Assembly: GCF_015732155.1 (NCBI RefSeq)
Contig: NZ_WIQK01000001.1
Coordinates: forward strand, 2,180,001-2,244,000
Length of the DNA stretch: 64,000 bases
Reading direction: 5' to 3'
Source: Pectinatus sottacetonis
GTDB lineage: Bacteria; Bacillota; Negativicutes; Selenomonadales; Selenomonadaceae
Shown: positions 17,367-25,989 of the stretch, one piece after another
How the letters are laid out: every line of letters starts with the position of its first letter
Numbering within the stretch: position 1 is the first letter of the stretch
The notes under the pieces: generated by a model
The model's database searches: none
What the model was told of the DNA's origin: nothing
What the model saw: only the letters and a program-made list of their open reading frames with translations
Position numbers and translations under genes: made by a program

Positions 17367-18505
17367 AAAAAATGAGATTACTTCAAGGCAATGAAGCCTG
17401 TGCAGCAGGGGCGATAGCAGCTGGAGTCAGATTTTTTGGTGGTTATCCGATAACACCGTCAACAGAAATAGCTGAAACCATGGCAAGAGATTTGCCGTCT
17501 GTCGGGGGGCATTTTATTCAGATGGAAGATGAAATCGGCGGAATGGGAGTAGTTTTGGGAGCTTCTCTGGCAGGGAAAAAGGTCTTAACAGCAACTTCTG
17601 GACCCGGTTTTTCGCTGAAGCAGGAACTTATCGGTTACGCGGCATGTGCAGAAATACCAGTAGTAATAGTCAATGTGCAGAGAGTGGGGCCGTCAACGGG
17701 GCAGCCAACATCACCGTCGCAGGGGGATGTCATGCAAGCGCGCTGGGGAACACATGGTGATCATCCGATGATTGCGCTGTCACCATGGACAGTCAAAGAA
17801 ACATTTGATGCTGCTGTCATGGCAGTTAATTATGCAGAACGGTTTCGTACGCCGGTAATTCTGCTCATGGATGAAATTATTGGTCATTTAAGAGAAAATG
17901 TACAGCTGCCTGAGACGGCTGAGCTAAATATTTATCCGCGCCGTAAACCTGTTAAAACAAGAGCTGAAGGATATGAACCATATAAACCTGAAGCTGATAT
18001 GGTGCCTAATCCAGCCGATTTTGGTACAGGGTATCATATTCATGTGACAGGGCTTGTCCATGATTATACGGGATTTCCTTCGGGCAGTCCTGTAGTTACT
18101 GAAGAATTTATTGACAGACTGCATAAAAAAATTGCGATAGCACAAGATGAAATTACCCATTATGATGCCTTTTTTATGGATGATGCTGAATATGCTGTAG
18201 TATCATATGGCGGAGTAGCGCGCACAGCTTATGAAGCAGTAAGGCAGGCTCGCGAAAAGGGCTTGAAAGTAGGTATGATAAGGCTGATGACCATATGGCC
18301 GTTTGCCGATAAAATAATCAGAAAAACTGCTGACAAAGTAAAAGCGATATTAGTTCCGGAATTGAATTATGGGCAGCTGAAATATGAAGTTGAAAGAGCA
18401 GCTATGGGAAAATGCCCAATTAAACTGCTTGCTAAATATAATACAGAGATTTTTACTCCGACAGAAATTTTAACGGCAATTACGAGTTTAAAGGGGGAAT
18501 TTTGA
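17363..18505 (+). CDS. korA: 2-oxoacid:ferredoxin oxidoreductase subunit alpha
   Basis: A 380-residue subunit containing the pyrimidine-binding and transketolase C-terminal domains: GNEACAAGAIAAGVRFFGGYPITPSTEIAE at the N-terminus, TATSGPGFSLKQELIGYA, and QRVGPSTGQPTSPSQGDV. With the beta subunit it oxidatively decarboxylates a 2-oxoacid to acyl-CoA, reducing ferredoxin; in an anaerobe with an incomplete TCA cycle it may run reductively to make 2-oxoglutarate. The single-domain alpha plus separate gamma and delta genes and GYPITPSTE motif fit KorA; VorB-like substrate use cannot be excluded. Confidence 0.93.
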   Translation: MKKMRLLQGNEACAAGAIAAGVRFFGGYPITPSTEIAETMARDLPSVGGHFIQMEDEIGGMGVVLGASLAGKKVLTATSGPGFSLKQELIGYAACAEIPVVIVNVQRVGPSTGQPTSPSQGDVMQARWGTHGDHPMIALSPWTVKETFDAAVMAVNYAERFRTPVILLMDEIIGHLRENVQLPETAELNIYPRRKPVKTRAEGYEPYKPEADMVPNPADFGTGYHIHVTGLVHDYTGFPSGSPVVTEEFIDRLHKKIAIAQDEITHYDAFFMDDAEYAVVSYGGVARTAYEAVRQAREKGLKVGMIRLMTIWPFADKIIRKTADKVKAILVPELNYGQLKYEVERAAMGKCPIKLLAKYNTEIFTPTEILTAITSLKGEF

Positions 18506-18506
18506 A

Positions 18507-19331
18507 ATGATGGAACGTACATATGAAAAATATTTTCGTCAGAATCGTTTACCCCATATATGGTGTCCGGGCTGCGGCAATGGTATTGTTATGAAGGCAA
18601 TTGTCCAGGCTGTAGAAAAAGAAAAACTTTCTCGTGATAATACAGTTATAGTTTCCGGTATTGGTTGTTCATCAAGAGCCTCTGGTTATATGGATTTTGA
18701 TACCCTGCATACTGCGCACGGCAGGGCAATCCCTTTTGCTACGGGAATAAAATTGGCTAATCCGGAATTGAATGTTATTGTTATAACCGGTGATGGTGAT
18801 TGTACCGCGATTGGAGGAAATCATTTTATTCACGGAGCAAGAAGAAATATTGATTTGACAGTTGTTCTTTTCAATAATACTATTTATGGAATGACTGGAG
18901 GACAAGCTTCGCCCATGACACCACTGCATAAAAAAGCGACTACGGCACCTTACGGTAGTGTAGATCGTCCATTTAATGCCTGTTATTTGGCTCAGGCAGC
19001 CGGAGCAGCTTATGTTGCTCGCAGTACGGCGTTTCATGTGCAGCATTTGACAGACATGATAGCTGATGGAATAAGCTGTGAGGGCTTTTCCTTTATTGAG
19101 GCAATTGTGCAATGCCCAACAGCTTATGGTCGTAAAAATAAGCTGCCCGATCCAGCTGATATGATGAAATGGATGCGTGATAGTGCAGTGATGAAATCAG
19201 CATGGGATAAACTGCCGGAAGAAAAGAAAACTGATAAGTTCCCTATAGGTTTATTTTATAAGCATAAATTTGTAGAATATACGAAAGCTTATGATGAAGT
19301 AATCAAAGCAGCGCAGGGGGGAAATAAATAA
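18507..19331 (+). CDS. korB: 2-oxoacid:ferredoxin oxidoreductase subunit beta
   Basis: A 274-residue thiamine pyrophosphate-binding subunit: WCPGCGNGIVMKAI at the N-terminus (Cys residues typical of the beta subunit), VSGIGCSSRASGYMDFDTLHTAHGR, and the TPP-Mg motif GDGDCTAIGGNHFIHGARRNIDLTVVLFNN. It pairs with KorA to form the active site. Two consecutive ATGs begin the frame at 18507 and 18510, with GGGGGA upstream; the second is equally possible. The stop overlaps the korC start by 1 bp. Confidence 0.95.
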   Translation: MMERTYEKYFRQNRLPHIWCPGCGNGIVMKAIVQAVEKEKLSRDNTVIVSGIGCSSRASGYMDFDTLHTAHGRAIPFATGIKLANPELNVIVITGDGDCTAIGGNHFIHGARRNIDLTVVLFNNTIYGMTGGQASPMTPLHKKATTAPYGSVDRPFNACYLAQAAGAAYVARSTAFHVQHLTDMIADGISCEGFSFIEAIVQCPTAYGRKNKLPDPADMMKWMRDSAVMKSAWDKLPEEKKTDKFPIGLFYKHKFVEYTKAYDEVIKAAQGGNK

Positions 19332-19852
19332 TGAAACAATTACGGTTATCAGGTTCTGGTGGACAGGGAGTTATTACTGCGGCAATTATTTTTGCTGAAG
19401 CTGCGATGAATGAAGGCAGGCAGGTTGTACAATCACAGTCTTATGGACCGGAAGCACGTGGCGGGGCATCTAAGGCTGAAGTTATTATTGCCGATGAAGT
19501 AATATATCATCCTAAAATTATTAATCCTGATATTGTTTTATCGCTTACACAGAAAGCGGCTGATAAGTATTATAAGGATCTTGATAAGACAAATGGGCTT
19601 CTCGTAGTTGATGAAGATTTAGTACCCAATGTACCGAATTTTCCTAATGTAGTTAAAGTTCCGGTAACACGTATAGCTTCGGAAAAAGTGGGGAAAACAT
19701 TGTTTACTAATATTGTAGCATTAGGTGTATTGGTAAAATTATCAGAGCTGGTTTCATTTGACAGCATTAAAAAATCAGTAGAACAGCGTGTGCCAGCACA
19801 TACAGTTGCCCAGAATATAAAGGCATTGGAACTAGGATATAATGCTGTATGA
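19331..19852 (+). CDS. korC: 2-oxoacid:ferredoxin oxidoreductase subunit gamma
   Basis: A 173-residue gamma subunit with the characteristic N-terminus LRLSGSGGQGVITAAIIFAEAA and QSQSYGPEARGGASKAEVII, ending with VPAHTVAQNIKALELG. It is the last gene of korDABC and is followed by a strong 15-bp hairpin terminator. Length and motifs are normal for the family. Confidence 0.95.
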   Translation: MKQLRLSGSGGQGVITAAIIFAEAAMNEGRQVVQSQSYGPEARGGASKAEVIIADEVIYHPKIINPDIVLSLTQKAADKYYKDLDKTNGLLVVDEDLVPNVPNFPNVVKVPVTRIASEKVGKTLFTNIVALGVLVKLSELVSFDSIKKSVEQRVPAHTVAQNIKALELGYNAV

Positions 19853-19870
19853 TAAAGTAATATAATTATA

Positions 19871-19915
19871 AAAGACCCAGACCATGATAATGATTATTAT
19901 GGTCTGGGTCTTTTT
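19871..19915 (+). terminator. Bidirectional terminator, korC / aminomutase
   Basis: AAAGACCCAGACCAT (19871-19885) and ATGGTCTGGGTCTTT (19899-19913) form a perfect 15-bp stem with a 13-nt loop, followed by TT-G on the plus strand and preceded by an A-tract, so it can serve both convergent genes. Confidence 0.9.
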
Positions 19916-19947
19916 GTATCTGGGTGGGACTAAAAAAGCAGTAAAAT

Positions 19948-21207
19948 TTATGTTTCATATTCTATGATGCGATCTTCCCAAGTTCGCAGATGTAGTTTGT
20001 TGTTATGTTTGTCTATTATATATTCAGGTAAAAGGGGAATTTTTCCGTAACCATTAGGAGCATTTACAATGTAAGAGGGAATTGCCATACCGGAAGTATA
20101 ACCACGCAGATTTTTCATTATTTCCAGGCCTTTATCAATAGAGGTCACAAAATGCATGGTGCCTTCTACCGGCTTGGCCTGAAATAGATAATAGGGCCGT
20201 ATGCGGATTTTTAATAATTCCTGGTTTAATTTTTTTATTATATCAGGATCATCGTTTATACCCTTTAATAAAACGGATTGGTTGCCCATAATAACACCGG
20301 CACTGGCTAATTTGTCACAAGCTGTTTTGCTTTCCGGGGTAATTTCTCTGGGATGGTTAAATTGGGTGTTGATATAGACGGGTGGATGTTTTTTTAATAT
20401 ATAGCACAATTCATCAGTAACTCGCTGTGGCAGGGTGACAAGTGTACGTGTACCGATGCGTTTAATTTCGACATGGGGAATATTGTCCAGTTCAGTTAAG
20501 ATCCAATCGAGCATATTGTCATTTAGCAGCAAGGCATCTCCACCGGTTACAAGAACGTCACGTATTTCATTATTATCACGGATATAATTAAGTGCTGCAT
20601 TGATGTCTGTTTTAGCAGCTTGATGATCGGTTTCACCAATATTTCTGCGCCTTTGGCAATGGCGGCAGTACATTGCGCATTGATTAGTAACATTGATTAT
20701 TAGTCTGTCGGGGTATCTCCTGACGATACAGGGAGCCGGAGAAGTAAATTCTTCAGCCATTGGGTCTGCTACTCCGGTGTGGACAGTTTCTTTTATAGAA
20801 GGAATGCTTTGCATTTTTATAGGGTCCATAGGGTCTTTTTCATTGATGAGGGAAAGATAATGAGGTGAAACAGCCCAGCGGAAGGTGCTTTGGACTGTTT
20901 CTATTTCTTTTAACACTGTATCAGGAAAGCTGCTGAGTGCCCTTAAATTTTTTACATTTGTTATTCTGTGAGAAAGCTGCCAATGCCAGTTATTCCAATC
21001 TTTGTTAGTAGCAGAAAAATATTTTAATAAAAGATTTTTTTTGGCAGAATATTCGTCCTGTATGTCAAAACCAGTTTTTATAGAAGCTTTTTTCTCAATA
21101 TAGTTTTTTATTTTCTTTTTTAATGTTGTTACGCGTTTCAATGCCATATCTCTTTTTTCTTCTTCGGTAAAATTGACAATTTTTCTTATTTTCTTATAAC
21201 TATTCAT
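19948..21207 (-). CDS. eam: KamA-family radical SAM aminomutase, probable glutamate 2,3-aminomutase
   Basis: A 419-residue PLP/[4Fe-4S] radical enzyme. The cluster cysteines C177-x3-C181-x2-C184 lie in CAMYCRHC, and the PLP lysine is K389 in NGYGKIP. In lysine 2,3-aminomutase two aspartates, 37 residues apart, bind the side-chain amine of lysine. Here the aligned positions are K345 (LFQAKPV) and N382 (YIVNAP), also 37 apart; this Lys/Asn pair is what was reported for Clostridioides glutamate 2,3-aminomutase. The enzyme would therefore convert L-glutamate to beta-glutamate, a compatible solute. Symbol and substrate are inference from these residues. Monocistronic with its own promoter; convergent with korC. 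Confidence 0.85.
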   Translation of the reverse strand: MNSYKKIRKIVNFTEEEKRDMALKRVTTLKKKIKNYIEKKASIKTGFDIQDEYSAKKNLLLKYFSATNKDWNNWHWQLSHRITNVKNLRALSSFPDTVLKEIETVQSTFRWAVSPHYLSLINEKDPMDPIKMQSIPSIKETVHTGVADPMAEEFTSPAPCIVRRYPDRLIINVTNQCAMYCRHCQRRRNIGETDHQAAKTDINAALNYIRDNNEIRDVLVTGGDALLLNDNMLDWILTELDNIPHVEIKRIGTRTLVTLPQRVTDELCYILKKHPPVYINTQFNHPREITPESKTACDKLASAGVIMGNQSVLLKGINDDPDIIKKLNQELLKIRIRPYYLFQAKPVEGTMHFVTSIDKGLEIMKNLRGYTSGMAIPSYIVNAPNGYGKIPLLPEYIIDKHNNKLHLRTWEDRIIEYET

Positions 21208-21298
21208 GGATAATATACGCTTCCTTTCATTTCATAAATAAACTAATGATATACTGGCTGATATACAGTGAAATTGTGTTATTTTGTATAGTATTGTC

Positions 21299-21327
21299 AT
21301 GATAAGCAGTGAAGTCAATACTGTCAA
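21299..21327 (-). promoter_or_regulatory. Promoter of the aminomutase gene
   Basis: Minus strand TTGACA (21327-21322), 17 bp, TATCAT (21304-21299). It leaves a leader of about 85 nt before the ATG at 21207; RBS AAAGGAAG is about 11 bases upstream of the start. Confidence 0.75.
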
Positions 21328-21476
21328 AGATAAAATAACATATAATAAAAATGTATTATATTTTGATTTATAATAAGTATAATACTATGATAACATATTT
21401 ACAGTTAAAAATAAACTGCTATATACTGGGGGAAAATATTAACTATAAATATTATCTGCCGAGAAAATTAACAGCC

Positions 21477-21505
21477 TTGTGGCAGCGTATATTTTTTTGT
21501 ATAAT
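21477..21505 (+). promoter_or_regulatory. Possible promoter of ung-trmB-ftsW
   Basis: TTGTGG (21477-21482), 17 bp, TATAAT (21500-21505). The -10 is perfect but the -35 weak. The 379-bp gap 21208-21586 otherwise holds only the divergent aminomutase promoter and AT-rich sequence. Confidence 0.5.
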
Positions 21506-21586
21506 ATACTATATTGTTTCATTAAGGCAGGCTTAATATAACTGCTTAATCAAAGTTTATTGAAAATAGAGGAATAGTTTAGGTTT

Positions 21587-22264
21587 ATGGAAATTTTTAA
21601 GAATGACTGGGCGCAGTACCTTAATGCGGAATTAAAGGAAGACTATTATTTAAAATTACGTGAATTTTTGAAAGAGGAATATAAGAATAGAATAATATAT
21701 CCGAGTATGTATGATATATTTAATGCTTTGCATTATACAAGCTACCATGAGTGCAAGGTGGTAATTTTGGGGCAGGATCCATATCACGGGCCGGGACAGG
21801 CTCATGGACTTAGTTTTTCAGTAAAGCCAGGAGTAAAGTCACCGCCGTCGCTTATTAATATATTTAAAGAATTACATGATGACCTGGGATGCAGGGTTCC
21901 CAATAATGGCTGTCTTAAAGCATGGGCACAGCAAGGGGTATTGCTCTTAAATACAGTATTGACTGTGCGCGAACGTCAGGCTAATTCGCATAAAGGTCTT
22001 GGTTGGGAAAGGTTTACTGATAAAGTAATCTCGCTTTTAAATGAACGGGAAAAACCTGTTGCTTTTATTTTATGGGGAGCACCGGCCAGACGTAAAAAAG
22101 CAATGATTACAAATCCCTGGCATTTTATTGTAGAATCGGCGCATCCTAGTCCGCTATCAGCGTTTAATGGCTTTTTTGGCAGCAGGCCTTTTTCAAAAGT
22201 AAATAATTTTTTGATAAATAATGGTCAAAAGGCAATTAATTGGCAGATTCCTGATATAAATTAA
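21587..22264 (+). CDS. ung: Uracil-DNA glycosylase (family 1)
   Basis: A 225-residue family 1 UDG. The water-activating motif [18 protein letters not shown] and the C-terminal [17 protein letters not shown] loop, which inserts into the minor groove, are both intact. It excises uracil arising from cytosine deamination or dUMP incorporation, starting base excision repair. It is the first gene before trmB and ftsW in the same direction. Confidence 0.97.
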   Translation: MEIFKNDWAQYLNAELKEDYYLKLREFLKEEYKNRIIYPSMYDIFNALHYTSYHECKVVILGQDPYHGPGQAHGLSFSVKPGVKSPPSLINIFKELHDDLGCRVPNNGCLKAWAQQGVLLLNTVLTVRERQANSHKGLGWERFTDKVISLLNEREKPVAFILWGAPARRKKAMITNPWHFIVESAHPSPLSAFNGFFGSRPFSKVNNFLINNGQKAINWQIPDIN

Positions 22265-22293
22265 AAAAATAATATTCAGCTGGAGGATAAAAT

Positions 22294-22947
22294 TTGCGAT
22301 TACGTAGGAAACCATGGATAGAAGACGCTATTTTTCAGTTTAAAGATTTTGTTTTTATTAAAGATAATTTTAATGCTGTGGATTTAAAGGGAAATTGGCA
22401 TAATATTTTTGCTAATGAAGCTCCCTTATATGTGGAGCTGGGAACAGGCAAGGGGGATTTTATCAGCCAGGCAGCAAAGAACCATCCCGAGATTAATTTT
22501 CTGGGTTTGGAATTACAGCAGGATATTATTTATCATGCAGCAGAGAAAGTCAATGAGGCTGAGTTAACCAATGTTCGTTTAGCTGTTTTTGACATAAATC
22601 ACATTGAGGAATTACTTGATAGTAATGAAGTGCAGAGATTCTATATAAATTTTTGCGATCCGTGGCCCAAAAAACGGCATGCCAAAAGAAGATTGACATA
22701 TATAAGTTTTTTGCAGAAATATAGTGATTTGCTGGTATCGGGTGGTGAGCTGTTTTTTAAAACGGATAACAGACCGCTATTTGATTTTTCCTTGGAACAG
22801 TTTAAAGAAGCGGGCTGTAATTTGAAAAATATAAATTATGATTTACATAGCGGCGATATTTTGCAGGAAGATTATATGACTGAGTATGAACGTAAATTTA
22901 GTGCGTTTGGTGAGAAAATAAATCGTTGTGAGGTTGTATTTCCTTGA
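22294..22947 (+). CDS. trmB: tRNA (guanine-N7)-methyltransferase TrmB
   Basis: A 217-residue Rossmann-fold methyltransferase that forms m7G46 in tRNA. Visible motifs: the SAM-binding YVELGTGKGDFI, FLGLELQQDIIYHAAEK, and the catalytic FCDPWPKKRHAKRRLTY. The start is TTG at 22294 with TGGAGG at correct spacing; no in-frame ATG lies near. Its stop overlaps the ftsW start by 4 bp. Confidence 0.96.
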   Translation: MRLRRKPWIEDAIFQFKDFVFIKDNFNAVDLKGNWHNIFANEAPLYVELGTGKGDFISQAAKNHPEINFLGLELQQDIIYHAAEKVNEAELTNVRLAVFDINHIEELLDSNEVQRFYINFCDPWPKKRHAKRRLTYISFLQKYSDLLVSGGELFFKTDNRPLFDFSLEQFKEAGCNLKNINYDLHSGDILQEDYMTEYERKFSAFGEKINRCEVVFP

Positions 22948-24152
22948 AAAAACTTAAAAAAAATGAACTGTCGGCAAAAAAACATTTTTGGATGAATGAT
23001 ATGGAAGCAATATTTGTCATAATGATGATTCTTATTATCATAGGCATGGTAAATGTTTTCAGTGCCAGTTTCGTAACGGCAGAAATGACATTCAAAAATC
23101 CATATTTTTTTCTGGTTAGGCATTTGATCAGTATAGGTGTGGGCGCGCTGTTGTTCATTGTTGCTGCTAATTTTAATTATCATAAACTAAGGACATTTGT
23201 TCCTGTTTTAATGGTTTTTACTTTGGCAGCGCTTGTTTTTGTTTTATTTATGGGAACTAGTGTAAATGGTGCCAGACGATGGGTAGGGCTTGGTAGTATG
23301 CAGTTTCAGCCATCAGAAATTGCTAAAATTGTTTGTATTATAATGACGGCCTCTTTTTTAGGGGGGAAGATTGATAAACATAGAACTATTTCTTTATTTA
23401 ATAGGACTTTTCTAATAGTTTTGCTGATGGCAGCGGCTGTTGAATTTGAACCTGATATGGGTACAGCTGTTCTGATTGGCGGCATTCCTGTATTGATGCA
23501 TTTTATTGCCGGAATGAAAACTAAATGGATATCCTATGCGCTTTTAGTTGTAGGGGTTTTGTTTGGTCTGCTCATTACATTTCAGTCATATCGTATAGAT
23601 AGAATCAAAAGTTGGTATGACCCGTGGTCACAGTCACAGGGATTTGGTTATCAGACGGTGCAGTCTTTATCGGCAATAGGTTCAGGCGGACTTTTTGGGA
23701 TGGGACTGGGGAAGGGAATAAGTAAATACTCTTACTTACCAGAAGCACACACAGATTTTGCCTTTGCAGTTTTTAGCCAGGAAAATGGATTGATTGCAGT
23801 TTTATTTGTATTTTTTTTATATGCTGCATTGGCTGTTTATTGCGGGAAAATAGCTAAGCGGGCCTATGATGGATTTGGTAAAATGCTGGCTTGTGGTATA
23901 ATGCTGCTGATTGTAGGACAAGCAGCGGCAAATTTGTATATGGTTGTTGGATTACTGCCTGTTGTCGGTGTGCCACTGCCTTTTATAAGCTATGGAGGGA
24001 CTTCGCTTATTTTGAATATGGTCAGTATAGGTATATTGATCAATATAGGAAGATATGCAAAGAAGGCAAATAAAAAAGCTTATAATAATTCATTGGAAAG
24101 GAGTAAAGCATCAACAACTGAACGCCGGAGGATGATACATAGGTTAAAATAA
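22944..24152 (+). CDS. ftsW: FtsW/RodA/SpoVE family peptidoglycan glycosyltransferase
   Basis: A 402-residue SEDS polytopic membrane protein (about ten helices). Hallmarks: NGARRWVGLGSMQFQPSE, the catalytic aspartate region VEFEPDMGTA, and the C-terminal PLPFISYGGTS. SEDS proteins polymerise lipid II together with a class B PBP. The NGARRW and SYGGTS forms favour FtsW (division) over RodA, though this cannot be certain without the partner gene. It starts with TTG at 22944, overlapping trmB, with GAGG about ten bases upstream. The tail (residues 378-402) is basic and Ser/Thr-rich. Confidence 0.9.
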   Translation: MKKLKKNELSAKKHFWMNDMEAIFVIMMILIIIGMVNVFSASFVTAEMTFKNPYFFLVRHLISIGVGALLFIVAANFNYHKLRTFVPVLMVFTLAALVFVLFMGTSVNGARRWVGLGSMQFQPSEIAKIVCIIMTASFLGGKIDKHRTISLFNRTFLIVLLMAAAVEFEPDMGTAVLIGGIPVLMHFIAGMKTKWISYALLVVGVLFGLLITFQSYRIDRIKSWYDPWSQSQGFGYQTVQSLSAIGSGGLFGMGLGKGISKYSYLPEAHTDFAFAVFSQENGLIAVLFVFFLYAALAVYCGKIAKRAYDGFGKMLACGIMLLIVGQAAANLYMVVGLLPVVGVPLPFISYGGTSLILNMVSIGILINIGRYAKKANKKAYNNSLERSKASTTERRRMIHRLK

Positions 24153-24255
24153 AAACTTGTGGCAGGCTCATTACTGTGAGAATTTTTCAATGGTGCAGGG
24201 AATAATAATGGTTTATATTAAACAATAAATTTATTAAAACAAAATTTTTTAGTCA

Positions 24256-24294
24256 TAAAAAACCAGACAGGAGAGGCTCCTGTCTGGTTTTTAT
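24256..24294 (+). terminator. Bidirectional terminator, ftsW / AdoMetDC-like gene
   Basis: A perfect 16-bp stem, 24258-24273 with 24277-24292 (core ACCAGACAGGAG / CTCCTGTCTGGT), 3-nt loop, flanked by A- and T-tracts; fits termination of both convergent transcripts. Confidence 0.9.
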
Positions 24295-24309
24295 GGAAAA
24301 TAAAGAGAT

Positions 24310-24807
24310 TTAGTTTTCTATATTTTGTTTATTTTTTCGGCGTAATTTTTTTACAAACTTACGTCCTGGCAATAAGTGGATTACCTTTACTCCTGTATTT
24401 TGAATACGTCGTAATGGGGCAGTACGTACTTTAATGTGTGGTTTCATATCAGAAATAGTTCCAAAATCACCACGGCATAAATAAGTTATTTTTATTTTTT
24501 CTGGTTTTATAACTTTTCTTAAAGCACGGACAGCTTTTTCAGAAGAACTATCCTGATTGCAGATAAATAAATCTATAGCGACATAACGCAGAGTAGAATA
24601 GATATGAGTAGTAAAGTGCCCCTCCATAAGTGGGATGAAAACAATAAAATGATCTTGTTCTACCCGTTTTATATTCATTTCTAATACGGTTAATCCAACT
24701 TTATGGAGAGTATTTTTTAAAGCAACAGACAGTAAATCAATATTTACTATTTTTTCAGGTTTGCAATTATACATATCAATTGCGAGCTGACGTGCTAAAA
24801 TTTTCAC
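24310..24807 (-). CDS. AdoMet decarboxylase (class 1b)-like protein lacking the processing serine
   Basis: A 165-residue protein whose first 120 residues follow the prokaryotic S-adenosylmethionine decarboxylase fold (IDMYNC, KVGLTVLEMN, YVAIDLFIC). In the Thermotoga enzyme Ser63 self-cleaves to the pyruvoyl cofactor, with His68 and Cys83 as helpers. Here residues 62-68 are EGHFTTH: position 63 is Gly (codon GGG at 24621-24619), while H68 and C83 are kept. Without Ser63 no pyruvoyl group can form, so AdoMet decarboxylation is unlikely; a regulatory, binding or structural role is possible. A basic C-terminal tail (KFVKKLRRKNKQ) is added. It begins with GTG behind AAGGAG, 11 bp after rpoD, so it is the last gene of dnaG-rpoD. 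Confidence 0.85.
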   Translation of the reverse strand: MKILARQLAIDMYNCKPEKIVNIDLLSVALKNTLHKVGLTVLEMNIKRVEQDHFIVFIPLMEGHFTTHIYSTLRYVAIDLFICNQDSSSEKAVRALRKVIKPEKIKITYLCRGDFGTISDMKPHIKVRTAPLRRIQNTGVKVIHLLPGRKFVKKLRRKNKQNIEN

Positions 24808-24818
24808 ACAAATGCTCC

Positions 24819-25937
24819 TTATTCGAGGAAATCTTTTAACTTTTTACTACGACTGGGATGACGCAGTTTCCGCAAGGCTTTTGCTTCTATTTGGCGAATA
24901 CGTTCACGTGTAACGCCAAAACTCTGACCGACTTCTTCCAGTGTTCTGGCTCGCCCGTCATCCAGGCCGAAACGCAGTCGCAATACTTTTTCTTCTCTAG
25001 GAGTAAGTGTTTTTAAAACCTCTTCAAGCTGTTCCTTTAGCAGGACAAAAGAAGCTGCATCAGCGGGAGCAGGAGCATCATGGTCTTCAATGAAATCACC
25101 AAGATGTGAATCTTCTTCTTCTCCTATAGGAGTTTCCAAAGATACCGGTTCCTGGGCAATTTTCATAATTTCGCGAACCCGTTCAACACTTACATCCATT
25201 TCCTTGGCAATTTCTTCTGGTGCCGGATCACGTCCTAGGGATTGTAAAAGTTGACGTGAAACACGAATAAGTTTGTTTATTGTTTCTACCATGTGAACAG
25301 GAATACGGATGGTTCTTGCCTGGTCGGCAATGGCACGTGTTATAGCCTGTCGTATCCACCATGTGGCATAAGTACTGAATTTATAGCCTTTATTGTAATC
25401 AAATTTTTCTACAGCCTTTATTAAACCGAGATTACCTTCTTGTATAAGGTCAAGGAAAAGCATCCCACGGCCAACATATCTTTTAGCAATGCTGACAACT
25501 AGCCGCAGATTAGCTTCTGCCAATTTCTTTTGAGCGGCAATACTGCCCTGTTCCATCTGTTTTGCTAATGTGATTTCTTCATCAGCACTAAGCAGAGGAA
25601 CTCGCCCAATTTCTTTGAGGTACATACGAACCGGATCATCAATATTTATTCCTTCTGGAATGCTAAGATCAATATCGTCATCCGATTTATCATCAGAGGA
25701 GCCCTTTTTATGTGATTTTTTTTCATCAGCTTCGTCAACGAAATTTATACCCTTTTTGGTAAATTTTTCATATAACTCATCTATTTCTTCTGGTGACAAA
25801 TCAATGTTCTGTAGAGCTTCCATAACCTCACCATATGTCAGAACGCCGCCTTTTTTTTGTCCTTTTGTGAGTAACTTTTTTATAAATTCGGCACTTTGCG
25901 AGACAGTCGTAGATGCTTGTTTAGTTACTTGTTGCAT
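24819..25937 (-). CDS. rpoD: Primary sigma factor RpoD (SigA)
   Basis: A 372-residue sigma-70 factor with a short region 1.1, an acidic linker ([12 protein letters not shown]), region 1.2 ([11 protein letters not shown]), region 2 with -10 recognition ([20 protein letters not shown]), region 3 and region 4 with the -35 helix-turn-helix ([20 protein letters not shown]). It directs RNA polymerase to housekeeping promoters, consistent with the near-consensus promoters in this window. It lies 52 bp after dnaG, as usual in Firmicutes. Confidence 0.98.
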   Translation of the reverse strand: MQQVTKQASTTVSQSAEFIKKLLTKGQKKGGVLTYGEVMEALQNIDLSPEEIDELYEKFTKKGINFVDEADEKKSHKKGSSDDKSDDDIDLSIPEGINIDDPVRMYLKEIGRVPLLSADEEITLAKQMEQGSIAAQKKLAEANLRLVVSIAKRYVGRGMLFLDLIQEGNLGLIKAVEKFDYNKGYKFSTYATWWIRQAITRAIADQARTIRIPVHMVETINKLIRVSRQLLQSLGRDPAPEEIAKEMDVSVERVREIMKIAQEPVSLETPIGEEEDSHLGDFIEDHDAPAPADAASFVLLKEQLEEVLKTLTPREEKVLRLRFGLDDGRARTLEEVGQSFGVTRERIRQIEAKALRKLRHPSRSKKLKDFLE

Positions 25938-25989
25938 TTACATGCCTCCTCTCCAATCTTATAAATGTACAAAATAACTCGTGCAATGC

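Noticed and set aside
18672-19112. A 146-codon antisense frame in korB
   Set aside because: It lies wholly opposite a well-conserved catalytic subunit gene and shows no recognisable protein features.
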